Positions 17,701 through 23,879 of a stretch of DNA of 27,017 nt are shown piece by piece. Source of the DNA: JAXGMQ01 sp964613055 (GTDB lineage Bacteria; Caldisericota; Caldisericia; JAAYUI01); NCBI GenBank assembly GCA_964613055.1, contig CAZTGD010000025.1, positions 1 through 27,017 of the forward strand, given 5' to 3'. How positions within the stretch are numbered: position 1 is the first letter of the stretch; each line of letters opens with the position of its first letter. Position numbers and translations under genes: made by a program. Below the pieces are notes generated by a model that saw nothing but the letters and a program-made list of their open reading frames with translations, was not told the origin of the DNA and made no database searches.

Positions 17701-18722
17701 TCAATGAAATAATTGACGAGGATGCCGTTTCAGCAATTATTGACTCAGGGATTCAGCATTGCTTTGTTAGATCCCCAATGACATGCAAAAGTAGTAATGG
17801 AGTTTGTGCCAAGTGCTATGGCAGGGACCTTTCAACAAGAAATCTTGTCGACAAGGGGGAAGCAGTTGGAATTGTTGCGGCTCAGTCAATTGGAGAACCA
17901 GGCACACAGCTTACATTGAAAACATTCCATATGGGTGGTGCCGCCACTGAGGATATCACAAGCGGTCTACCTAGGGTTGAAGAGCTCTTTGAAGCAAGGA
18001 AGCCCAAGGGTGAAGCGCCAATTGCCGCGATCTCTGGAACAGTAAACCTTGAGCAGGAACACGATTTGGTAATTATAACAGTAACAAGCAAAGATGACGC
18101 CAAGAAGTCATATAAGTTACCCTACACCAGAAAACTCCTTGTTGATGAAGGGGATTTCATCGAAGCTGGTCAACCTTTGAGTGAAGGATCGCTTAATCCA
18201 CATGATCTCCTAGAGATCAGGGGTATCATAACAACCAGGAACTACCTCATAGCCTCTATCCAGAAAGTTTATAAATCTCAAGGTGTTGATATCAACGATA
18301 AGCATATAGAGATAATAATTCATCAACTATTGAGAAGGGTTCAGATAAATGATGCTGGTGATTCTGACCTTATCCCAAGGGAGATTCATGACAGACTCGT
18401 TGTAGAGGAAATCAACAGATTATTAGATAGCCAGAATAAAAAACAGATAACGTTTGAACCTGTATTACAGAGAGTTACAAAATCAGCTATTACATCTGAC
18501 TCCTTCCTTTCTGCGGCTAGCTTCCAAGAAACACCGAGGGTTATTGCTAGGGCAGCGGCTGAGGGTAAGATCGATCCAATCCACGGTCTCAAAGAGGCTG
18601 TCATAGTTGGGCAACTCGTACCTTCTGGTACTGGTATCAAGGATTACTATAACTTCGAAGTGACTTCTAACATCGAAACCGATGAATATGAATCACTTCT
18701 TATTGAAGAACCAATGAAGTAA
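14778..18722 (+). CDS. rpoC: RNA polymerase subunit beta-prime (1314 aa)
   Basis: This is the catalytic subunit partner of RpoB. Conserved elements in order: LASPEDIRSWSHGEVKK near the N-terminus; the first zinc site, Cys56, Cys58, Cys71, Cys74; the active-site NADFDGDQMAVH, with the magnesium-binding Asp442, Asp444 and Asp446; the bridge helix around GARGSPQQINQLCGLRGLM; the second zinc site, Cys808 (or Cys810), Cys1003, Cys1010, Cys1013; the trigger-loop region FHMGGAATEDITSGLPRVEE; and the C-terminal TKSAITSDSFLSAASFQET. The GTG at 14778 is preferred because AAGGGGG (14764-14770) is 7 bases upstream; the in-frame ATG at 14787 would be 16 bases away. The gene starts 15 bases after the EF-G-like stop, consistent with co-transcription. 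About 115 extra residues lie between the first and second ligands of the second zinc site (listed separately). The long insertion of E. coli in the trigger loop is absent. Confidence 0.97.
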   Translation: MDNMAVRILLASPEDIRSWSHGEVKKSETISYRNFKPEPDGLFCEKIFGPQRDYECRCGKFKGARYKGVVCDRCGVEVTVSKVRRERFGHIELAAPVVHIWYLKTVRYIALLLNVTSKVLTKIAYFINYVVIDPKDAPLKKLQLLTDEEYREYIKKYDFVAKKGAEALIDLLSDIDLKKLEDELLEVLQQSSKQKKAKAVKRLKVVKAFLDTGRSPLNMILDVIPVIPPDLRPLLMLDGGRFATADLNDLYQRVINRNTRLKKLMEVKAPEIMIQNEKRMLQESVDALFDNSKRDRPILGTANRPLKSLSDTLKGKEGRFRQNLLGKRVDYSGRSVIVVNPRLEIDQCGIPKEMALELFKPFVMEGLVRIGLTQSLRQARAMVERRNPDVYKILSEVVKGHPVLLNRAPTLHRLGIEAFDPILCEGKAIQIPPLVCKPFNADFDGDQMAVHVPLTLSAQMESRVLMLSSRSILSPASGTPIMNPQEDIILGSFYLTMGPNNKPSDHIYSDHFEISNAYKHGKFNLRDAVKFRIQYGESYRDSGKLYHVTDRNGKDIVTSIGRILYNGTIRQTLEPSISHRGEIYEQAGDDSYKGQWNLPFYNESMTSSNLRNQILECYRLNGSAVTAVLLDTIKEIGFEWSTIGGISIGISNLIVPPKKDELIAEADKEVDEIIDYFDQGFISDEERYQKVINIWTKTINEVKNEVFGNFPDDDPIHMMASSGARGSPQQINQLCGLRGLMTDPTNKIIEYPIKSNFKSGMNVLEYFISTSGTRKGLADTALRTSDAGYLTRRLVDVAHDVIIRELDCSCSEIHPVEVAGKIIKPISIQAVGKIAHDNICDPITGVTIIKAGKKISYKDSQEMDSAGVKSAIVECEVSGITLTPLYDGSTVLEKLEERILGRTAGEDIKVWPYKNVSISDKCVVGSILAQDIMDNYTTVYEAGSKISATTQKKAKRLGYTEINIATGDPRIVVPFNEIIDEDAVSAIIDSGIQHCFVRSPMTCKSSNGVCAKCYGRDLSTRNLVDKGEAVGIVAAQSIGEPGTQLTLKTFHMGGAATEDITSGLPRVEELFEARKPKGEAPIAAISGTVNLEQEHDLVIITVTSKDDAKKSYKLPYTRKLLVDEGDFIEAGQPLSEGSLNPHDLLEIRGIITTRNYLIASIQKVYKSQGVDINDKHIEIIIHQLLRRVQINDAGDSDLIPREIHDRLVVEEINRLLDSQNKKQITFEPVLQRVTKSAITSDSFLSAASFQETPRVIARAAAEGKIDPIHGLKEAVIVGQLVPSGTGIKDYYNFEVTSNIETDEYESLLIEEPMK
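17202..17760 (+). other. insertion in RpoC between ligands of the second zinc site
   Basis: Cys808 and Cys1003 are 195 residues apart; the equivalent E. coli ligands (Cys814, Cys888) are 74 apart and those of Thermus about 80 apart. The extra sequence holds units like those inserted in RpoB: IKAGKKISYKDSQEMDSAGV followed by KSAIV, and YEAGSKISATTQKKAKRLGY followed by TEINI. The canonical single unit is still present just before the zinc knuckle (FNEIIDEDAVSAIIDSGI followed by QHCFV). The first insertion precedes ITLTPLYDG, which matches the conserved MTPVIEGG of other RpoCs; the second follows LGRTAGEDI. So there appear to be two separate gains, one on each side of a conserved strand. Confidence 0.6.
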
Positions 18723-18761
18723 TTCATTTATTTTTAAAGAATTAAAATACTGCAGTTAGAA

Positions 18762-18784
18762 GTGGTCGCTTTAGAAGCGATCAC
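18762..18784 (+). terminator. hairpin after rpoC, possible terminator or operator
   Basis: GTGGTCGCTT (18762-18771) pairs with AAGCGATCAC (18775-18784) across a TAG loop: ten pairs with one G-T. It lies 40 bases after the rpoC stop. No clean T-tract follows, only AT-rich sequence, so it is either an imperfect intrinsic terminator, an RNA-processing or stability element, or a protein site near the next promoter. Confidence 0.45.
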
Positions 18785-18803
18785 ATATTATATTAAGTAA
18801 TGT

Positions 18804-18812
18804 TGGTATAAT
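18804..18812 (+). promoter_or_regulatory. candidate extended -10 promoter
   Basis: TGG followed by TATAAT (18807-18812) is a perfect -10 with the extended TGn element. No good -35 is seen 17 bases upstream, which an extended -10 can tolerate. The -35 position falls next to the 3' arm of the hairpin at 18762-18784. It would transcribe the exported-protein genes with a leader of about 100 bases. Confidence 0.35.
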
Positions 18813-18866
18813 CTACTCTAGACATATATTATAACTAAATTGTTATCAATAGATATTGTTATATAG

Positions 18867-18894
18867 TTGACAATAGTTATTCGCAGTATAGTAT
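18867..18894 (+). promoter_or_regulatory. candidate sigma-70-type promoter for the exported-protein genes
   Basis: TTGACA at 18867-18872 is a perfect -35. The best -10 is TAGTAT at 18889-18894 (spacer 16); TATAGT at 18887 and TATCAT at 18892 are alternatives with worse spacing. The start would be near 18901, leaving a short leader before the AGGAGG at 18913-18918. The surrounding AT-rich stretch could act as an UP element. Confidence 0.45.
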
Positions 18895-18921
18895 CATGTC
18901 GATTGATCAGTCAGGAGGCGT

Positions 18922-20661
18922 ATGCGATACTTAGTGAGTTCAATCATATTGTTTAGTCTATTCATTATGCAAGTACCATCTAATTTAAGCACAATAAATG
19001 CTAATAACCGTGAGGTGGTTGACAGGATAATAATACTCGATCCTGCTGATTGCGGAGGTGAACCAAACGATATAAGCGAGTTAAACGTATGGGTAAACAG
19101 GAAATACGATGAAGAAAATAAACGTCAAATAAGAGACATAGGATGGAAGCTTAATGTCCATAATAGATTTGAAGGTACTGCAGATAAGCCATTTTATTTT
19201 TTAATTTATCTGGAATGGCTAGATAGAGAAGGGAACAGTCAATCGCTTGGAGCTGGAGGTGGACCGTACATAGGATCATCGTGCCATGCTTGGTTTGAGT
19301 ATGACGGATGTGATTACGATTCACCGTTTTGCATAACAAAACTTGAGGATAACTCAGATATGCGAATTGGAGTATGTAGGTTGAGTGCCGAGATTGGATA
19401 TCTAGAATACTGTGAAGATGTTGATGGATACGTTGAGAAAACAATTGATACTACAGAGAAAACATATGATTTCCTTGATGTAAGCGACAACAGACAAGCA
19501 AAAAATGTTGTCAATCTAGTGGGGATCTCTGATAAGAAGTGCATTAAACTCAGTTGGGAAAAACCAGAAATAAAAGAACACGAGATGGATTATAGCTGGT
19601 ATCGAATATACAGAGATAACGAGCTAATAATGACCGTATATGGATCAACTGAATACAGGGATTGTGACATTAAACCTGGTAACACATATAAATATTCAGT
19701 ACGTCCACTCACAAAATGGCTTATCGAAGGCAATTCAACAACATGTAAAGTTGAATACAACCCGCAACCTATAATCGAGGTTGATAAAGAGGAGATAGAT
19801 TTTGGTATCGTTGAACCGAATTCAAATATAACCGAAATAATGACTTTTAAGAATCAGGGTGTTTTAGAAACTTATATTATCATCGAAACTGAAGCAGACT
19901 GGTTAACAATTAACCCTGAAAGATTCACACTCCAACCCAATGAATCATTCAAGGTTAGTCTGACTACCATATCAGAAAAAATGATACCTGAACAGAGACT
20001 TCAAACCGGCATAGAGGCAAGTTGGGGTAGCAACGGTTATAAACCACTATACGCTCAGGTAAGGGTTGGTAAAGACGTAACTCCACCAGATATATCAATT
20101 GATCCCTTAGAACACGTAACAAATGCAACTGAGTATGAAGTAACAGGCACTATCAGTGAAAACGGTAGAATCGTCATAAACAGTAAAGAGGCAAATGTTA
20201 ATAGTTCCAGATTTTCAGTGATTATACCGATCCCCAAAGCTCCCAGTAAAACTCCAGTTACAGTTTGGTGCAGTGATATATACGGCAATGAGAAAGAAGA
20301 AACGTTTGACTCAATTACAAATATCATGGATCGAACCGTGATAATGATTATTGGTAAACTCATAATGGTTGTTGATGGGAAGGATATTGTAGTTGATCCA
20401 CCACCGACAATTATTTCGGGAAGGACTATGGTCCCTGTTCGAGCTGTTGCAGAAGCGTTTGGAGCTGAAGTTGATTGGGATGGAGAAACCAAAACTGTAA
20501 TAATCAATCTTTTTGGGTGCATAATAAAACTCCCTATTGGCAGTACGTCGGCAGTCGTAGACGGAGAGGAAACTGAAGTTGATCCACCTCTGCCCAGATA
20601 CTCAACGAACGAACAATGGTTCCATTCAGATTCACTGCAGAAGCACTTGGAGCAGAAATAG
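18922..20661 (+). CDS. exported FN3/Ig/stalk-domain protein, frameshifted near the 3' end (579 aa as read)
   Basis: The protein has a signal peptide (1-28; core SSIILFSLFIM). An unrecognised Cys-containing beta domain covers about 28-190, an FN3 domain about 193-275, an ASH/BACON-like domain about 283-380 (begins EEIDFGIVEP, ends with the LTINPERFTLQPNESFKV pattern), and an Ig-like domain about 386-465. It ends in a copper-amine-oxidase-N-like stalk, whose first half has GRTMVPVRAVAEAFGAEVDW. The last 20 or so residues as read do not fit the family; the expected second half-domain continues in another frame to 20714 (next entry). Repaired, the protein would have 596 residues. AGGAGG at 18913-18918 is only 3 bases before the ATG, closer than usual; a GTG at 18934 is the only nearby alternative. 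It has the same C-terminal plan as the two genes downstream, but FN3 and a novel domain in place of their propellers. The stalk domain here is not an enzyme. An envelope role is inferred. Confidence 0.85.
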   Translation: MRYLVSSIILFSLFIMQVPSNLSTINANNREVVDRIIILDPADCGGEPNDISELNVWVNRKYDEENKRQIRDIGWKLNVHNRFEGTADKPFYFLIYLEWLDREGNSQSLGAGGGPYIGSSCHAWFEYDGCDYDSPFCITKLEDNSDMRIGVCRLSAEIGYLEYCEDVDGYVEKTIDTTEKTYDFLDVSDNRQAKNVVNLVGISDKKCIKLSWEKPEIKEHEMDYSWYRIYRDNELIMTVYGSTEYRDCDIKPGNTYKYSVRPLTKWLIEGNSTTCKVEYNPQPIIEVDKEEIDFGIVEPNSNITEIMTFKNQGVLETYIIIETEADWLTINPERFTLQPNESFKVSLTTISEKMIPEQRLQTGIEASWGSNGYKPLYAQVRVGKDVTPPDISIDPLEHVTNATEYEVTGTISENGRIVINSKEANVNSSRFSVIIPIPKAPSKTPVTVWCSDIYGNEKEETFDSITNIMDRTVIMIIGKLIMVVDGKDIVVDPPPTIISGRTMVPVRAVAEAFGAEVDWDGETKTVIINLFGCIIKLPIGSTSAVVDGEETEVDPPLPRYSTNEQWFHSDSLQKHLEQK

Positions 20662-20714
20662 AATGGGAAGGTGATACTAAATCTATCACCATGAGACTGA
20701 AACTCGTACCTTAA
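20592..20714 (+). pseudogene. displaced last part of the stalk domain of the preceding gene
   Basis: This frame encodes 40 residues starting AQILNERTMVPFRFTAEALG and ending LKLVP before a TAA at 20712-20714. It matches the last half-domain of the two downstream paralogues (GSTMLPFRFIAEALGAEVEW; GRTMVPLRFVSESF). The frame is closed just upstream (TGA at 20580-20582), so it can only be the tail of the preceding gene. Between the codons for VD and Q-I there are 11 bases where the paralogues have 9; CCACCTCTGCCC contains CTCT at 20588-20591, so a 2-bp CT duplication is the simplest explanation. Confidence 0.75.
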
Positions 20715-20741
20715 TACCTTGTAGAGTGAAAGGAGCACTTC

Positions 20742-23700
20742 ATGAAATTCCAGAGAGTTATTACATGCATTGTAGTTTTTTTAATCGTTATAGGTTCAAG
20801 TCTGATAGCAACAGAGGGTTCACCGTGTAAATCAACCCACTTCACTTGGGCAATGAATGGTTGCGATGCAAGTAGAACTTCAAATACCAATGGCGACATT
20901 CTGGGTGGTTCAGAGATGGGGGAACTATGGGTCAAGGATATTGGGAGTATAGGATACATTAATGCTTCCCCAGTTATCGGTCGAGATGGTTCAGTTTATG
21001 TCTCCTCGGTTAAGTATAAGGATAATAAAACCGGAAAGGCATATCGTCTTGACCCAGAGACAGGGGAGATACTGTGGAGCGATAAGATAATCACCAGTAA
21101 AGGCTCTATACCAAGTCCAGCATACTATTATGATGAGAATAAGGCCAAAGAGTATGTGATTTTTCTTTCATCTCCCGCTTTGGGTGAAGACAGTCGCAGT
21201 AACTATACTGATGGTCACGTTGTCTGTTACAACGCTGAAACTGGCGAAAAGGAATGGGTTGTAGAATCTAATTCTTCATTTCTTTCAAGCTCACCTCTTG
21301 TAGATGATGGCAAGGTCTACTTTAACGATATGGATGGTAATTTCTATTGCTATACAATCACAACAGGTAAAAGAGTATGGAAGAAAAGCCACACACCTTC
21401 AGCTGGATCAATGGCTAAGGGTGATGGTAAACTGTTCTTTGTAAACATGGCGGGTTATTTACAGGCAATAGATGCTAATAACGGAGGTCGAAAATGGACT
21501 ACGAGTACAGATCTGACAACCAGTAATTTTTCTCTGTCGAGTCCATCCTGTGCCAATGGCACTGTATATGTAGGATCTGAGAGGAAATACATGTACGCTT
21601 TCAACTCTGATGATGGATCTAGAAAATGGAGAACAAAAACCATCAGTGGAGTAAATTGCTCACCAGCAATCTCTGATGGTAAGATATTTTTTAGTACCGG
21701 CACATATGATGATATGGAGGAAATCTTTGGTGACCATAAGCTTTATTGTCTTGATGCAGATGATGGAAAAGAGATATGGAGTGAAAGCAATTTATCACCT
21801 TCGCTATGGTCACCTTCTATCTCGGGTAATTACCTAGTTACCACCTCTATGATGATGATTAGCATATATGACAAAAATACAGGGGAAGAATTAAGTTTCT
21901 CACTTGACATGTGTGCATCGAATATTGCAATAGATTATTCAAGAATTGTTTACACAACGATGAGTCAAGTGTATTGCATTGTTGTCGAAAATTTTTCAAA
22001 ACTATTAATCACACCAGACAAAATCGATTTTGGTGAAGCAACACCGATGGACAATCCTGTCCAAGAGATAACTCTTGTTAATGGAAACGAAAAAAGACTT
22101 GTTGACATCAAAGCGGACTCTGAGTGGATCAAACTCAATAAAAACTCTTTAAGGCTTCAAGAAGAGGAGACGGGTACTATTGAAGTTTCAATTGATTTTT
22201 CTGAAGTCCCAGAGAGTAGAAAGCATACTGAAGGAAGTATTCTAATTTCATGGGGTGAAGATGATGACGAATCACAAGAGATTCCCGTGACTGTAACACC
22301 CATGCTCCCCTTGGGTGATCCCGAAGAAATTGAAGTCTCTCCCAGTAAAACAACAATAGAAGTCAATGACAGCTTTACAATCACTACAATTGTCACAGAT
22401 GAAGATGGATTTATGTTTGCAGACCCTGAACTGACTTTCTCAAGTACTGACGAGGGAGTTTGTATTGTAACTGATGATGGTGTAGTTGAATCTGTTGTAG
22501 TTGGCACTTGTGAAATAATTGTAGAGTGTGAGGATATCGAAGGCATTGTAGCAGTGACTGTTGTAGAGCACATAGATCCTATTTTTATAGATGAAGTTGA
22601 TTTTGGCATAATTGATATTGACAATATCGAACCTATTCAGATATCATTCGGAAGCAAATCCGTAGAACCATTACACATCAAATTATCACACGATTCACCA
22701 TGGCTAAATATAGATTTTGACAGCATAAATCTATTAAGCAAGGGTTCAGGTTTTGCCGAGTTGAATATCGTTGTAACAGAGCTACCTCTTGGCAGGGGGT
22801 TAACAACAGATATCTTAGTGGAATGGGAATATGGCGAGAGTGTAATTCACGTTAAGGCGCAAACAAAAGGACCCAGCGTTAGTCCAAATGATATTGATCT
22901 CGGTGAGTTGAATTTGAATGAAAGTGTAGAGGATAAAATTGTAATCAACAACTCAGCATCAACATGGATAGATATTAATGTTTCGACTTCAGATGACTGG
23001 CTTACAGTCTCTGAAGACTCGTTTACAATAAAAAGCAAAGGGTCACAAGAAGTCTCTGTCACGATCAACACTGAAGGCATGCATCTTGGTCAGACGTTAG
23101 AGGGTAAGGTGATGTTTGACTGGAGGAAAGGTGGTCATCTGGAGGTTCCTGTTTTATTTACAACTCCACCTGATTATGTACCACCGGAGATCACAGTGGG
23201 TGAGATCACAGAGCTTGTCAATGCCGAAGAGGTGGAATTGACCATAACAACGAATGAGCCCTGTGATGTCTCTGTAGGAGAATATGAGGCTGATGAGGTG
23301 GAAGCCGAAGAAGAGGATTATTACACAAATATATACTCGATTGTTATACCGCTTGATGAAGCCCCCAGCATCAATGAGATGGAGATAGTCGCTGTTGATA
23401 TGGCTGACAATGAAGCTTCTCTAGTTGTATCAGTGCTAAACGTTAAGGAACTGGTTGTTCAACTTAATATTGGTTCTGATACGATGCTTGTAGACGGCGA
23501 AGAAAAGGATATCAAACCAGCACCTGCCCCAACCATTATTTCTGGAAGCACAATGGTGCCTGTTAGAGCTGTATCCGAGGCTTTTGGTGCAGATGTTGAA
23601 TGGAAAGCCGAGACAAAGAGCGTATTCATAACTCTTGGAGATACAATAATAATCCTGACAATTAACTCCAACACTGCAGTTGTTGGAGATTCAGTAGAAA

Positions 23701-23840
23701 CAGTTGAACCTCCACCTCAGATAATATCTGGAAGTACAATGTTACCTTTCAGGTTTATTGCAGAAGCACTTGGTGCAGAGGTTGAATGGGATGGTGAGAC
23801 AAAAACCATCACCATGAGCTTAAAGGTAGACCCAAGCTAA
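20742..23840 (+). CDS. exported PQQ-like propeller, Ig/BIG2 and stalk-domain protein (1032 aa)
   Basis: A signal peptide (1-27; VITCIVVFLIVIG) is followed by a beta-propeller at about 30-420. Its blades show the PQQ_2-type pattern Y-C/R-L-D-x-x-T/D-G-x-x-x-W: AYRLDPETGEILW, VVCYNAETGEKEW, FYCYTITTGKRVW, LQAIDANNGGRKW, MYAFNSDDGSRKW, LYCLDADDGKEIW and ISIYDKNTGEEL, about seven blades. Next are an ASH/BACON-like domain (421-515, begins DKIDFGEATP), a BIG2 domain (527-607), two more ASH/BACON-like domains (612-705, 711-805), an Ig-like domain (808-895), and a stalk domain of two half-domains (897-1032; GSTMVPVRAVSEAFGADVEW and GSTMLPFRFIAEALGAEVEW). AGGAG at 20731-20735 is its ribosome site. PQQ-like propellers of this type usually mediate protein contacts; no dehydrogenase PQQ or calcium ligands were identified. 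It lies 27 bases after the repaired end of the preceding gene, so co-transcription is likely. Confidence 0.9.
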   Translation: MKFQRVITCIVVFLIVIGSSLIATEGSPCKSTHFTWAMNGCDASRTSNTNGDILGGSEMGELWVKDIGSIGYINASPVIGRDGSVYVSSVKYKDNKTGKAYRLDPETGEILWSDKIITSKGSIPSPAYYYDENKAKEYVIFLSSPALGEDSRSNYTDGHVVCYNAETGEKEWVVESNSSFLSSSPLVDDGKVYFNDMDGNFYCYTITTGKRVWKKSHTPSAGSMAKGDGKLFFVNMAGYLQAIDANNGGRKWTTSTDLTTSNFSLSSPSCANGTVYVGSERKYMYAFNSDDGSRKWRTKTISGVNCSPAISDGKIFFSTGTYDDMEEIFGDHKLYCLDADDGKEIWSESNLSPSLWSPSISGNYLVTTSMMMISIYDKNTGEELSFSLDMCASNIAIDYSRIVYTTMSQVYCIVVENFSKLLITPDKIDFGEATPMDNPVQEITLVNGNEKRLVDIKADSEWIKLNKNSLRLQEEETGTIEVSIDFSEVPESRKHTEGSILISWGEDDDESQEIPVTVTPMLPLGDPEEIEVSPSKTTIEVNDSFTITTIVTDEDGFMFADPELTFSSTDEGVCIVTDDGVVESVVVGTCEIIVECEDIEGIVAVTVVEHIDPIFIDEVDFGIIDIDNIEPIQISFGSKSVEPLHIKLSHDSPWLNIDFDSINLLSKGSGFAELNIVVTELPLGRGLTTDILVEWEYGESVIHVKAQTKGPSVSPNDIDLGELNLNESVEDKIVINNSASTWIDINVSTSDDWLTVSEDSFTIKSKGSQEVSVTINTEGMHLGQTLEGKVMFDWRKGGHLEVPVLFTTPPDYVPPEITVGEITELVNAEEVELTITTNEPCDVSVGEYEADEVEAEEEDYYTNIYSIVIPLDEAPSINEMEIVAVDMADNEASLVVSVLNVKELVVQLNIGSDTMLVDGEEKDIKPAPAPTIISGSTMVPVRAVSEAFGADVEWKAETKSVFITLGDTIIILTINSNTAVVGDSVETVEPPPQIISGSTMLPFRFIAEALGAEVEWDGETKTITMSLKVDPS

Positions 23841-23879
23841 GGGGTGGATTGGTCGTTAAAGAAGATAGAGAGGTTTAAT

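Noticed and set aside
20055..20738. Long open frame on the minus strand (227 codons)
   Set aside because: It lies wholly opposite the exported FN3/stalk gene, which has clear domain homology; the antisense translation shows no recognisable domain or ribosome site. Similar antisense frames opposite rpoB (10599-10994) and the 1032-residue gene (22157-22624) were rejected for the same reason.
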